64,000 nucleotides of DNA from Telmatactis stephensoni (GCA_029948255.1 JALIZF010001492.1:182001-246000), one strand, 5' to 3'. Numbered from the stretch's first letter, positions 32,285-44,689 are shown. Notes: a model not told the origin generated them from the sequence alone. A program made the numbers and translations.

Positions 32285-32891
32285 ATAGGATGAGAAGATC
32301 TAAGAACAAAAATTGGTATAGATCAAGTAAATGAGCTTGATAATCTGATGAAGCTTACTTATAATGAGCTACAAGATTTAGCCACTGTCTTGTCAAATAA
32401 GCGCACATTGATTGCACAGCTTAGCCAATGACAAGAGAGATGGTTGTTAGCATTTGATCAATTTGAAAGAAATGAGCTCCATCATGCTTCATTGAGAGGA
32501 TATTATGCTTATGCTTATGCTGATTCGCCTCTCAACTTTGGCGCTACACAAAGGCCATATTATTATCGCTAAATGGTAGGAGATTTCTTCAGAGATACAG
32601 TTCTGCCTTTAGAGATAATTGGTGCCAAGCCTGATCTATCAATATTGGTAACAATAAAACTCAATGCAAAGGCTAAACGTTTTAGAACCCATAGAAAAAA
32701 TTTATCACACTAATGCCCAAGAACCAGAAGCCTCATCTCAAAGTCCAGAAAAAGTGAACTTGAGACGTTCAATAAATATCAACATAGGCAATCAAAAAAA
32801 TACAGTTAATATATTAGGCTGTATCAATCACTGTCCTGATGTTTATGATATCCACTCACCCGGCAGAGATTTCCACAACAGGATATCTTAA
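32285..32891 (+). pseudogene. Degenerate coding remnants, unrecognised
   Basis: Coding-like frame 'IGIDQVNELDNLMKLTYNEL' to 'LHHASLRGYYAYAYADSPLN' is broken by stops at ~32,430 and 32,571. A 75-codon frame (32,664-32,891) with 'LEPIEKIYHTNAQEPEASSQ' follows. Low-complexity 'YAYAYA' is visible. Family unknown. Confidence 0.25.
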
Positions 32892-33112
32892 TGAATCTAT
32901 TGCACGCATTGTGGGCCACGGCGGTTTCCGGCATGTAACGTAGCAAGTGCTAAAGAGGCACACAGCATCCTTCAAGAAAAAATTCAAGGACAATAACTTC
33001 AACAACAACGAAGAGGTGCTCTTAGACTATGATGACGGTTTGTCAATTTTCATAATCAAAGAATTCAGAATTCCAATTTTTTTCCAATGGAAGAAGAACT
33101 GGCCAAGTGTCT

Positions 33113-33121
33113 GCTTAAGAA
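33113..33121 (+). repeat. 9-bp target-site duplication, left copy
   Basis: GCTTAAGAA directly precedes the CATCCTCGGGG terminus and reappears exactly at 33,774-33,782 after the inverse terminus. Confidence 0.9.
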
Positions 33122-33773
33122 CATCCTCGGGGACCCAGGGCGAAGGGGGAGGGGGAGGACCGGAGGGGGAGGGGGAGGGGGAAGGAAAGGAAAAGGGGAA
33201 AAGGACGCCCTGGGCATTTGACTACCCCAAACGGCAAAACTTAATCCTCTCTCTGATTGGCCTCATTATAATTTAATTATAATGAGGCCAATCAGAAGCA
33301 TTTGTGCGGTTGAGCTCGATTCGTCTAAAATTACAAGTAAACAAGTTGACCCCACGCATTGCAACACCTCTTAAACAAAGCGAGCGGACACGTGAAAACC
33401 TTAAACAGAAACAGAAGCTGGTTGTATCGAAAATTATTCAGAAACAAGATATGTTTGAAAAGCTACCCACAGGATTCGGGAAAAGTTTGACTTTAATACC
33501 AATTCTTGCCTGATCTCGGTGTGCAGACTTGACACACAAACATGTTAAACTGTCATAGCATCCAAGCGTTAATTGAGATGTGCCAGATATTTTTGTTATA
33601 TGACCTTGTTTACGTGGGATATCCCTAATAGGATTAAGTTTTGCCGTTGGAAATGGTTTGGGGTAGTCAAATGCCCAGGGCATCCTTTTCCCCTTTACCT
33701 TTCCTTCCCCCTCCCCCAACCCCTCCGGTCCTCCCCCCTCCCCCTCCCCCTTCGCCCTGGGTCCCCGAGGATG
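33122..33773. mobile_element. Mutator-like non-autonomous element carrying a helicase fragment, 652 bp
   Basis: The terminal inverted repeats are about 130-145 bp long. They begin CATCCTCGGGGACCCAGGGCG and run through a (GGGGGA)n tract and GCCCTGGGCATTTGACTACCCC. A perfect 9-bp target duplication flanks it. Long GC-rich TIRs with 8-10 bp duplications are typical of Mutator-like elements. Just inside the left repeat is a second hairpin (TTGGCCTCATTATAAT and its inverse, 33,258-33,294). The interior encodes part of a RecQ-like helicase. Confidence 0.85.
33304..33513 (+). CDS. RecQ-like helicase N-terminal fragment
   Basis: The 69-codon frame ends 'EKLPTGFGKSLTLIPILA' and stops. 'LPTGFGKSL' is helicase motif I (Walker A) in the form found in RecQ-family helicases, preceded by 'LKQKQKLVVSKIIQKQDMFE', which matches the Q-like region upstream of motif I. 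Motifs Ia-VI are absent, so it cannot work as a helicase. It may be a captured first exon of a cellular or transposon-borne RecQ gene. Confidence 0.7.
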   Translation: MRLSSIRLKLQVNKLTPRIATPLKQSERTRENLKQKQKLVVSKIIQKQDMFEKLPTGFGKSLTLIPILA

Positions 33774-33782
33774 GCTTAAGAA

Positions 33783-34690
33783 CAAAAGCTATAACAAGAT
33801 ACTGCTGGAAAAAATTAAGGCCTGGGTGGATTTGCATTCAGTTTCAAGTGATTTTTCCTCATGAAAGCCTTCTTTAACAAGTTAATTATGCATGTGACGT
33901 CAAGGTGTTATATTTACATATCTTGATATCTCAAGCATGAAGTGAAATATGGAAGTTATATACGCCAATCTATATAATTGCAAGGCTGCTTCCAAATAAG
34001 ATAATTTACTTCTAGCTGAATTTTCCATTTCATAGGCACTTTATGCTCAATTATCTTTTCAATTATCTTTTCCTTCACTAAGGGCCTGTTTAGGTGCCCC
34101 TATGTAGTAGGGTTACCCTAGGTGTTACAAGCTATTAAAACTAAACAAAAAAATGAACTTATCAGTAAATTTGTCTTTTAAATTTATTACTTCCAGGTCA
34201 AGCTGACCTATACTAGAGAAATAGTAAATAGGTATTTGAACATGTATTTTGTAAACTAAATTTCTGCATAGTCTTATGAAGGTAGGCCTGGCACAAACGC
34301 CATTATTTTGTTCTGTTGTACTGAATGCGGGATTGAACATTGCCATCAAATATTTTGTTTACTCAAAATAAACAAATCAGAGTATTTATAATGTCAAGGC
34401 AAAAGAACCTGAGAACCCCTCGAAAATTAAGTATGATAAAGTCAACAATAGTTTCAGGTGTAATTTGCATGGAGATCAACGTGAAACTGATGAATGAAAG
34501 TCAAAACGAGGAGAGCACGAAGAGTAATGTGAAACTGACAAACGAATTTCCTAGAGGTGGGGGGAGGGGGGAGAGGTACACGTTACATCTAAACTATACA
34601 TCTATTTATAACAACAATGACAGATAAGAAATGGACACAAGGCTTTCTGATGTTCAACTGACTGACCCTGACGTCAGCGTATTACAACAT
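33783..34690. other. No supported gene
   Basis: AT-rich sequence with a short G-rich patch (GGGGGGAGGGGGGAGAGG, 34,558-34,575). No exon with convincing splice sites was found until the promoter-like region before 34,792. Confidence 0.4.
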
Positions 34691-34704
34691 CACAGAACAA
34701 GACA

Positions 34705-34713
34705 CTATATAAA
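34705..34713 (+). promoter_or_regulatory. Probable TATA box
   Basis: TATATAAAT lies 79 bp upstream of the ATG at 34,792, a suitable spacing for a short 5' UTR. A GACGTCA (CRE-like) site sits at ~34,669. Confidence 0.45.
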
Positions 34714-34791
34714 TTACTATACAACCCATGTCTTCCACTTTACCAAATGTGATTATTTGAAAAGCACCGCCGAACCACTAGTTTTTACAAG

Positions 34792-35808
34792 ATGAGTAAC
34801 TTCATCCCAATCGCTCCAGCATTATTTGAAGAAACGCACCAAATGCAGTATAATGTTGATGAAGGCGAGTTGTACAATCCACCTGACTTTCCGAGTACTG
34901 TACAGTATATGCACACCAAGATTTTACAACAAGGCGATTGAGCCAACGAAAGACCGTGCCATCATAAAAGATTGGAATAGGAACAACTTTACGAAATTTG
35001 GAAATGCAAACATAAGTTTCATTATAATAGCCTCATTTTTCTTGTTTTGAGTTTCAATTAAACACACATTTTCACACAATTTAGGACTTGAGAAAGTAAC
35101 AGAAACTTCCAAAAGGTACTAGAAATTGGAGCTAATGCCTCAAAACTATTCAAGACTGGCAATGTAACCACATACACATTTCATTCCATCACACCAAAGT
35201 CGTCTGAAGAGGAGATTTTCGAGAAACTCTCACAAATTTTAAGTGGGAATATGACTGTGGCAAAGCTCAATAATGCGAGGAAAACGAAGGTAAGCTCCCA
35301 TTTACTGTTCTACAATATGATGTCAGTCAATATAGTAACAATTCGTAGCGAATACAGTTTTGATCACTTCCTTTTGGACATTAAATAGTGTGAAGTATAA
35401 AGGAACAAGCCGACGTATTGTTTCTGCAGTTTTACAAGTTTCCGGAACATCAGCGATGCTTGAACCGACTATATGTAATTAGTGCGATACGACCATGATC
35501 TTTGAACTCAATCATGCAAAGTCAGTCAAATTATAAACAATGCATCTATTACTATCCCAATGTCTCATCTTAGTCTTCAATGCCTTATCCTAAAGAGTCA
35601 AGTGAAACTGGTAAATTATCTTGATGTAGCAAAACTGAACAACCCCAAGTGAACAACCCGTGCCCTTTATATTTGAGTTAAGAAAGTAAAAAGGAAAACT
35701 TCTAACGCCATGCATGTTTTTGAACAGTTGAAACAAGAACAAACCCAATGGAAAGCAAAATGCTCAGATATAGAAAGAAGTTTTCGCACTTCCCAGAAGA
35801 AACTGAGT
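34792..35808 (+). CDS. Unrecognised plus-strand gene, first exons
   Basis: Exon 1 starts at ATG 34,792 ('MSNFIPIAPALFEETHQMQY') and probably ends at the donor CTGTACA|GTATAT (~34,904). A second exon around 35,105-35,289 reads 'NFQKVLEIGANASKLFKTGN' and ends AACGAAG|GTAAGC. A third, 35,727-35,811, follows TTGAACAG and reads 'LKQEQTQWKAKCSDIERSF' before GTATTT; it is coiled-coil-like. The exon-exon phases are not fully resolved. I recognise no domain. Pieces at 37,567-37,751 and perhaps 43,047-43,302 may belong to the same or a related gene. Function unknown. Confidence 0.4.
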
Positions 35809-36296
35809 GAGGTATTTTTAGTAATATTTAACAATGTAATTTAATGATATTAGTTGACAACTACAGCTTTGTATGGCTATATTTCTTGCTGATGTTAAAT
35901 GAAAATCGCGAGCTCGACATGACCATTGACTCTCTTAAGGATAGAAGGACAGATGAATAAGACGATCTAAGTAAGGTACATCCCTGGCTTTTTATTTGCT
36001 TAGTGCATAACAAGTTTGCATTCAATACAACGATTTCACATAACGGTACAAAAAATGCAAATAGGTTTATCTTATGCAAATTTTAGTGAAATGAATTCGT
36101 GTAATCAGGTAATACATAATTTATTTTCTCACTCATTTAATACAGCTTTTTGTTATTTTACTCATAGTATTAATATATCACAACAAAACAAGAACTTAAA
36201 GTTCATAGTCTAAGCAGACTTAACATGCTTCAGTCTTCGTGTCAAGACTTGTTATAATTTCATAGCACAGTTATGACTTATCACATACATTCAACT

Positions 36297-37320
36297 TCAG
36301 ATATTTTTGAACAGTTTGACACATCTTTTGGCCAAAAAAGCTAGAAGTTCAACGGTAGGAGGGAGTAGCCACCTTGGGTGCCTCCATATGCTGCCAATGC
36401 ACTTATAAGTTTTCATCTCTTTGAAAACATGCTCGACTTTAATCCGTCTACTGAATAGGCGTCTGTTGAACTTTTTAGCCAGACGTCTGTCCCGACCATG
36501 AATAAGGCGCATTTGATTTGCCTGGACGGCTGTGATAAGAAGTCCAGCATCAGGGTAGGCTTTGTCTGCCAAGAGCTTTAATCCATGCAGGAGAGCTAGC
36601 GGACACCCAGGACAATGGGCGTCAAAAGACAGTAAGATGTAGCGTCATGTGTGCTACCAAGAAAACCTGCCTGAACAAACCTCAAGTGACCTTGATTATC
36701 AATAACGAGCTGAGTGTGAATACAGTGATAGTGACGATGGCCACTATGGAACAACCTTTGAGGCTCTGTTATTGGACGATATATTTCATGGGGAGTACTG
36801 TCTATTGCTCCAACAACACGAGGAAACTCAGGCCAGTAACCTGCAAGATTGTTCCATTCTTGTAAGTTGGACCAACAAAATTGATTTTGGAAATACTGCC
36901 AGAATTCTGGTACAACTTTGTATATAATGCGGACTACAGATCCTGGTTATCGACATGGAGGTACTTTCTCAGCCACATGAGGACGAGTAGTATTTGGATA
37001 GCAACGTTGATGATTTGACGACGCTGCCGCATCCGTGGCTGTCCATGAACTGTTTGTCTTAGCAATATTGGCAACAAGTCGGTTGCCAGCTGTTGGAATG
37101 AATTTAGTGTCTCTCCAGTGCTCCTCCAAAACAGCAAGGGCTGGTTTGATATCATAGCATACACGTCTATAACATTATACCCATGGCCATGGAAATTTGG
37201 CATTAAGCGTCGATTAAGAGGCAGACTGGTCTCTTCATAAATCAGAGGCTGTATAGCTGTAAACAGCATTATCTGCCTTGAGCACAACACACAATTATGT
37301 GCATATGCCTCTTTATTCAA
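36297..37320 (-). pseudogene. PIF/Harbinger-type transposase, broken
   Basis: The minus strand carries, in shifting frames, 'GAIDSTPHEIYRP' with the first catalytic Asp, 'HSGHRHYHCIHTQLVIDNQG', 'GFLGSTHDATSY', then 'MADKAYPDAGLLITAVQANQ' (second Asp) and 'RRIKVEHVFKEMKTYKCIGS' (the Glu). These are the DDE_Tnp_4 blocks of Harbinger enzymes. The N-terminal part (37,320-36,934) is open, followed by frameshifts near 36,940 and a stop at ~36,575. It lies antisense among exons of a plus-strand gene. No partner TIRs were found, so the element boundaries are unknown. Confidence 0.8.
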
Positions 37321-37566
37321 TAAATCCAGTTTTTACTTCTGTAATTTTTATGTATTTAATAGTAAATATTTGGCATAAAAGGTTTTAGGTGGTGTCATCC
37401 ATTTTACTGTTATAATATACTTTGAATTTTCAGATGAGTAACCACCTAGCTACCAGCATTAATAAAAGGGTGAAAGGGCTACAACCTATTATATGGAATT
37501 GGTCTATGAGTTCTTAAAATAAATAATATACTCAACTGTTGTAATTTTCTGATTATAATGATGTTT

Positions 37567-37751
37567 GAATTTAGGAAGAGGAGCAGAATACACAAGAGAC
37601 ATGGAAAGATTTTAAATTTCCAGTCTACAAGGAAATAAAACCAGGTCAAGACATCCCTGATAATGATCAAAATCAAACTAGACGCCTAATAGGCGTTCAC
37701 TCGGGCTACTTGTGTGTAATACTTGGGGAGAAATGGGAGAACAGAAGTTGA
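37567..37751 (+). CDS. Possible terminal exon, unrecognised
   Basis: After a GAATTTAG acceptor at ~37,573 the frame reads 'EEEQNTQETWKDFKFPVYKE', then 'RRLIGVHSGYLCVILGEKWE', and stops at TGA 37,751. The spacing and strand would fit a later exon of the gene starting at 34,792, but phase cannot be confirmed. Confidence 0.3.
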
Positions 37752-39385
37752 TGGAAACCAGATTGACTTGTCAGTGTGTCTTTTGATTGCAGAAATGCAC
37801 GACAAATTATATTGGCCAAGGAGAAAGTATTCTGTAGATAATTGTACCACCTGATTGGTGGTTATAAATATACTACTAGTCTTTTTATCATGCCAGACAT
37901 ATACAGTCTGCTTTATTTTGCTAAATGCTTACCAAATGATCTAATATGATCTATAGATAATACATTATAGCTCAGACAAAATTTCTATTCTGTACTTTTT
38001 ACTTTGATTTATGGAAACAAAAGTTACAAACTGCAGCAAACTGTTTCGATATCCAAGTTAAAATGACTTTGATATTGCTGTTATCACAGTGGTAGCTTCT
38101 AGAAGTGCCACAGTTACCTTTCTATGAAATCATTTCAGTGCAGTCAATTCAGTTTCTTAAGACAACTTTTCATATACATGTAAATATTACCATTTTTTCA
38201 ATATGGAGCAGATCAATGATTATAGCAGTAGTCAGTTGCTGATGCTTAATCAGTTGAAGTTTAATACTCGACGTGTAATGTAATACAATGTATGCTCATT
38301 ACTGTTACCATATATAGCTCCTTGCACATCAACCTGATACTACTACATAAAGTAACATGTTCAATTCATCCACTTTATCTTGTTTCTGTGAACATGGTTG
38401 CACAAAGCTTGTACAAATTTGTGGTTGAGTATCACTTTTCATTGATTGAAAATATCATTTTGTACATTCTAAAATTGGTTCTTCAATTGTTACTAATATA
38501 AGGTCTCATAAACATTACTATCATTTCCATGATTATCCATCACTATATTTTGATCTGCTAACATTGAGCATGATTGACAGTAAAGTGCATTCAATATAAT
38601 CATGACAATTTGTACAAAACACAGATTGCACTAAATATTTATAATTTATATACAAAATCATTTGTTTTCCATTGTTTATTTGGTGTAATTTTGTACTATT
38701 TACTAATTCTTGTTTCCTGGCTTACTTATTGAATACACTCTAGTCAACTTATTATGAAAAGGCGAGAATCTCCTAGTATTTCTAGTAGTTGAAAAAACAT
38801 TACCATGATTGTACATATATTTGTTAGTTAATTACATCGCTTCTAAACACGGCTCTCATGAAGAGCATGACTGTAGACACCGTGTACAAATAGAGTTTAT
38901 ATAAGCAAAAATTATGTGCAAGCAGTGGTGATATAAAACAAACTTTTGATTTGAAGATAAAATATCTCCGTGTCTTACATGTCTGTCCTCAAGTGCAGTT
39001 CGCTGCCACAAATCGATCTCTGTATCGTATTCTTGGACGATCAATACATTACAAGTTGATTACAACAGCTGGTAAGGTCACCACTAAATTCGAGAATTCC
39101 ATATTAACGATCAAATGCAGTCACTATCCAAATATCTTGAGACAGAAGCCAATAGTTCGATAAATTCCGATTGATAGCGTCCGCCATTTTGTTCAATTGC
39201 TCTCAATCCCTCGCGAAAATTCTCGACCACAGGAAGCGTCGTGGTCAACCTCGTTTTAATGACAGTGTACCCCAAAGGCTTCTGGGTAATTTGCCGATTT
39301 GCGACGTTGATAGATAGACCGAAAAGGTAAACCTAGACTCGAGCTACCACAGGTAGCCCGAGTAATAATAAGGGATGCATACACT
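37752..39385. other. No supported gene
   Basis: AT-rich sequence without splice-supported exons. Around 39,388-39,547 a short plus-strand frame ('TQLKPQKITKADITTVAKKI') ending at TAG could be another terminal exon, but it has no clear acceptor. Confidence 0.3.
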
Positions 39386-39689
39386 AGCATGTGTACACAG
39401 CTAAAGCCACAAAAGATTACTAAAGCAGACATTACCACCGTTGCAAAAAAGATTTGTTTGAAAGTACCCTCATTAAGAGACAAAAGGCCTCCACATTATC
39501 CTAAAGAGGAAGAGTTTCCATACTGGGTGTGTGTAGATTATAAATAGCTATTTATCTGGTGCAGCCATTGTTTTTTAGAAAGGTTGCTGAACAAACCGAA
39601 AAAAAGAAAGAAAAACAACAGAACTGAAACAGCAGCCACTTACTTGGCCAGAGCATTGCTTGGTGATTATATAATAAATTATTATCAAA

Positions 39690-42259
39690 ACTCTCATAAG
39701 GGATGCCAGAGAAATGTTTCGCAAGGGCGGTTTCAATCTGCACAAGTTCGTGTCTAACTGTAAGCAAGTTCTAGCCAGTGTACCAGAAGACTTTAGAGCA
39801 GAAGACATCAAAACCCTAGACTTGAATCAAGATGCCCTTCCAATTGAGCGTGCGTTAGGCGTACAGTGGTGTGTGGAAACCGACACCTTCATCTATCGTG
39901 TCGTACTGAATGATCGTCCTGTAACACAAAGAGGAATTCTTTCAACAGTGAGCTCAGTCTTCGATCCTTTGGAGGAGCTCTGCAAAGAAAACGTGGGATG
40001 GGACGACCCAGTTTCCGAAGACATAAAGATGAAATGGTACAATTGGAGATCAAGTGTGCAAGCTCTTTCTAAGTTCTCCATCAGTAGAAGCTACCAACCT
40101 AAAGGGTTTGGCAATGTCGTTACAAGAGAACTGCACCATTTCTCAGATGCGAGCAATAAGGGCTACGGCCAGAGCTCTTATCTGCGCCTAATCAATGACA
40201 AAGGAGACATATACTGCTCGTTCGTAATGGGTAAAGCTAGAGTGACGCCCCTCAAGGCAATAACCATTCCAAAACTCGAGTTAACGGCAGCAGTGGTATC
40301 AACAAGAGTTGGTGAGCAGATTAAGAAAGAGCTACAACTAGAGTTCACATCGGAGACCTTCTGGACCGACAGTAAGGTGGTGCTAGGCTACATAAAAATT
40401 GAAACTAGACAATTCCACATCTTCGTAGCAAATAGAATACAAGAGATTCAGGAGAAGACATCACCAGAGCAGTGGAGATACATCGACACATCTTCCAACC
40501 CTGCAGATATCGCCTCTCGTGGAATCAGCGCTAGTCGACTGCTGAATTCCACCTGGATCCAAGGACCTGAATTCCTATGGAAGAGCATGGACCAATGGCC
40601 ATCCACAGACCAAACTCAAGTTGCAGTCATTTCATAAGACGATCCAGAGGTAAAGAAATCGTCTAGTTTGGTAACGAGCTTGGAAGTTCAATTCGCAACA
40701 TTGGAAGAACGCCTGAAATACTTCTCCTCCTGGCACAGAGCAAAGAGAGCAGTCGCGCTGTGCATTCGTTACCTTCACAAGCTAAAGGCCACGAAACAGC
40801 CAACATCTTCATCCGATGACTCGCTCAACCTCACGGTCGAAGAGATGCAGCATGCCGAGACCGTCATCGTCAAAGCAACTCAGGCTGACTCGTTTGAAGA
40901 AGAAATAGCATTGATGAATACCACTAAAGAACCAACAGACACGCAGCAAGCAACCGTGAGAAAGGATAGCCCACTACAAAAACTCGATGTCTTTCTCAAC
41001 GAGAACGGTATTCTTGGCGGACGCATTAGAAGAGCAAGGCTTCCAGACTCAACAAAGTTCCCAGTGGTACTCCACAAGAACAGTCACATAAGCACCCTCG
41101 TCATAACACATTACCACGAACAAGTCCACCACCAAGGTCGAGGCATAACACACAACGAAATCAGGTCAAACGGATTCTGGATCGTTGGAGGATCCGCTGC
41201 GATAGGCAGCTTGATTTCGATGTGTGTTACCTGCCATAAGCTTCGAGGGAGCACTCAAGTGCAAAAGATGGCAGACTTACCAGAGGACTGTTTGGAGCCT
41301 GCAGCCCCATTTACCAATTGTGCAATAGACTACTTTGGCCCTTTCCTAGTTAAACAAGGACGAAAGGATGTGAAGCGATATGACGTCCTTTTTACGTGCA
41401 TGGTGTCTAGAGCCATACACCTGGAGGTGTCAGTAAGTCTGGGAACTGACTCGTTCCTGAACGCCCTTCGCCGCTTTCTCTGCCGCAGAGGACCAATTTG
41501 TCAGATACACTGTGACCAAGGAACGAACCTCGTGGGCGCTCGAAACGAGTTGAAGAAATGCCTATCAGAGCTCGACCATGATAAGATAAGCTCAGAGCTC
41601 TTGAAAGTCAACTGTGATTGGTTTACTTTCAAGTTGAACACACCAACGGCCAGTCACATGGGAGGAGCCTGGGAAAGGCAAATGAAGTCGGTACGCAATG
41701 TGCTACAAGCCCTTCTAGAATCCAACGGCCAACAACTCGACGAAGAATCCCTAAGCACGTTTATGTGTGAAGTGGAAGCCATCGTAAACAGCCGGCCCCT
41801 AACCGTCGACTCCATCAACGATCCTGATTCCCTTGATCCGTTAACCCCAAACCACTTGCTAACGCTTAAAACAAAGATCCTGCTACCACCGCCAAGTAAC
41901 TTCCAGGCTGAAGATGTCTACTCTAGGAAGCATTGGAGACGGGTTCAACATTTGTCCAATGCATTTTGGGCCCGATGGAAGAAGGAATATCTCCTCACAC
42001 TACAACAAAGGAACAAGTGGACTCGTTACCACAAAGACCTTCAAATTGGAGACATTGTCATTATCAAAGATCAAGATGTTGCCGCAACAAATGGGAACTT
42101 GGCAGAGTAATCAAAACCAATGAAAGTCAAGATGGGCGTGTCCGTTCAGTACAGCTCCTGCTCGCCGACCCCTCTTTAGATGCTGGTGGCAAGAGAACCA
42201 AGGCAAAGAGGATCTTAGAACATCCTATCCACAAACTGGTCCTGTTGTCCAGCGAATGA
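39690..42259 (+). pseudogene. BEL/Pao pol 3' half: RT end, RNase H, integrase; broken
   Basis: The segment starts inside the reverse transcriptase ('DAREMFRKGGFNLHKF') and continues with the connection/RNase H region ('HHFSDASNKGYGQ', 'IPKLELTAAVV', 'WTDSKVVLGYI'). An in-frame TAA at 40,635-40,637 interrupts it. Then comes the integrase: zinc-binding 'HYHEQVHHQGRG' and 'CVTCHKLRG', and the catalytic triad in 'CAIDYFGPF', 'IHCDQGTNLVGA' and 'GGAWERQMKSV'. A frameshift near 42,095 displaces the C-terminal 'RPIHKLVLL'-type end (here 'HPIHKLVLLSSE', stop 42,259). The 5' half is missing. It is an inactive copy. Confidence 0.93.
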
Positions 42260-42260
42260 C

Positions 42261-42352
42261 TTTCAACGATTCATGAAAATTGATTTCAACGACTCATGAA
42301 GATTGACCTCAACGATTCATGAAGACTGATTTCAACGACTCATGAAAACTCG
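42261..42352 (+). repeat. Four 23-bp tandem repeats after the BEL/Pao integrase
   Basis: Units start at 42,261, 42,284, 42,307 and 42,330, each containing TCAACGA(T/C)TCATGAA. They begin immediately after the stop and run towards the polypurine/LTR region. Confidence 0.93.
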
Positions 42353-42995
42353 GGGTAAATTCCCCACCAAGGAGCCACAAACTATTTTTTGTTGTTGTAA
42401 TTTGTGAAATCAACAAGTGATTTCAGAGGAGCCATGTAAATGTTGGCATGGAATCCCTGTGTAGTTTGATTCGTGTAACTTAATTGATAATTAACCTTAA
42501 ATTGACAACTCGCTTAAGCAAACGAATCATATTTCATACATGTGTAGTCTTAGTCCGGTCGATCGAGTGCTCAACATGATTCAAAGAAACTGACCTTGAA
42601 ATTTGTTAATAAAATTTGAACTAAATACGTCTCTCACAGGTAGCACGGGACAGGTATGTAAGTATAATATTTGATTATTTTATAATTAAGCTTTAGATCA
42701 GTCAAAATGTTCATGTTATCATACGAATTAAGTCCTTCAGAGTTAAATTGTCTGCATTCCGTGATTGATTACGAGTAATTGAACTCTGCATTTAAATACA
42801 TTGTTATGCCTTTAATAGATTACTGAACCGAAGAATGATTGTAAGCGATATATATTGTTTAGCCCTAATTGTAGCTGTTATTTGTAATTGCATTTCAGTT
42901 TACGTCTTGAGTATAATAAACGCCAAAATAATCGAATGCTCGAGTCAGTAAAATATTCCCATACCTAAATCGCCTCGAACTCAGCGCCTGCCACT
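42353..42995 (+). repeat. Probable 3' LTR region of the BEL/Pao copy
   Basis: It follows the integrase after a GGGG-rich spot. It contains an AATAAA at 42,915 and ends near GCCTGCCACTACA, just before coding-like exon sequence resumes. Without a 5' LTR in the window the exact ends cannot be set. Confidence 0.45.
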
Positions 42996-43046
42996 ACAAA
43001 TCTCATACTTTAAAATTCAATTTTTATGGGGTTCTGTTGAATATCA

Positions 43047-43302
43047 GTTAAGAAAAAGGCACTACAACAAGCAGCCTAGAAAAAGAAAACTTCATGTAAC
43101 TGACATTGAAGAAGAAGGTGACGTCAAAAAACACCACAACAGAATAATAGTTGAACTGAGGAAATCAAAGATAAATGAAAAGGCAGTAGAAAAACTACAA
43201 GAGGTCACTTTCGATCACAGATGTACAGATATCCAAGCGCTTAAAGATGGAACCTTAACGACTATAATTGAGAATTATCCTTTCCTTCAAAGAGAAAAGC
43301 AG
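43047..43302 (+). CDS. Splice-supported exon, unrecognised
   Basis: The exon starts after ATATCAG at 43,047 and ends at AAGCAG|GTATGT. It encodes 'LRKRHYNKQPRKRKLHVTDI', then 'EKLQEVTFDHRCTDIQALKD', then 'TIIENYPFLQREKQ'. The last motif, a helix with 'xxYPFL', resembles the conserved helix of a cnidarian and fish repeat-associated family annotated with SAM-domain proteins (weak recollection, unverified). It lies just beyond the BEL/Pao LTR, so the retroelement probably sits in an intron of this gene. Confidence 0.4.
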
Positions 43303-44689
43303 GTATGTTTTATAATCTGACTGTTTTAATCAACGATTAATTTGCCATCCAATCTGACAGAATCTCCCAAATATTTCCAGCTTTTTACCTCCTCTCTGCT
43401 ATTAATACCATGGTTTTGTTTTTATAGGGGCAATGATTAAAGCTTGGCCCCTAAGTCCCATAATTTCCATGAATGTCCACAGCTTCTCACCATTTTATTA
43501 CTTGTGTCCAGGCCATAGGCCAGGAACAAGTTATAAACTGCAAATGTTTTTTTTCCCTCTCGTAGTCCATGAGAATGCAGCATTCTTGCACAATCGGTCA
43601 CGTGATGCACTCCTGATTGGTTAAGATTGAAGAAACAATGCCCTTCATTCATCACCTACTCTTCGTAGTGAACGCCAGTGAGGAACTTTAGGAATGCAAG
43701 ATGGCCGACTACAAAGAAAATAGCTTTCAGAGACAGGCTCTTCTAGGAATAATACATCGTAAAATGGAGCTTTTAACTCGAAATATACCTAGACACTTAT
43801 AAGAGCTTCAGAATGGGCTGTTATTTTGAGCTTCATCTCCAATACTTTGACCAAATATCAAACTCTAAATGGAGTACTTGAAAGGAAAGACTATTTCCTA
43901 TGAGCTGGAAATCTACAAATTTCTCATCCTACATGTTGCTAAATGAACATACATAGAAGCAAGTGAATTATATTCCTCATTCAAGCATTCAAGAGATCTT
44001 GAGAGGTTTTTGTACTGAATTTTCATATCAGAATTCTGGACCAGACCATTGCATTGAATTAGGTTCCATTGACCTTGTATTTCACGTTGGGTCATGTAAC
44101 ATCTTTTATTCAATATAAAACATCCGAAACATGAACAAAAAAATACACGATTTATTGTGTCAAAAACACCATTGTAAAAGTCTTTACAGCAAACAATTGA
44201 GATACATAGTGAAATAAAAAAGTTGAATAAACTGGTATATTCGCAGGTAATATTTTTGCATGTTGGAGATATATAATATCAAAGGATAAACGCGTTCCAT
44301 GTGTAGGATAGCATTCTAACGGTATATGCATAGCGATTCAGTAAGCTCGCTTCGATGCGAGAGAAGCGCGATGAAGCTTTACGTTTCATTTTGTTTTGCT
44401 TTTGGTGAATTTGGATGTTGAAATGTAGATATATATTTTATTTTGCACAGTAATATTTTTACAACCCCTTGCTGGCCCGCAAAATAGCAAGGCTAGTCGA
44501 GCAGGCGTGAATTTATTAGAGTAATAGTAACATGATATGTGTGATACATGTCTGGGCGATCGAGACTGACATAACAGTAATCCAGTATTTGCAATTTGAA
44601 TTTGGCTGAAGATAAGGTGAAAAAAAAAGATGAAAAACCCAAAATTGACCATTTAACAACTAAACTTCATCTTCAGTCTGCTCATCTAG
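43303..44689. other. No supported gene
   Basis: Non-coding. Open frames on the minus strand between 43,437 and 44,652 have no motif or splice support. Confidence 0.4.

Noticed and set aside
33641..33877. Proline-rich ORF in the MULE-like right repeat
   Set aside because: It is only the translation of a (CCCCCT)n tract in the inverted repeat.
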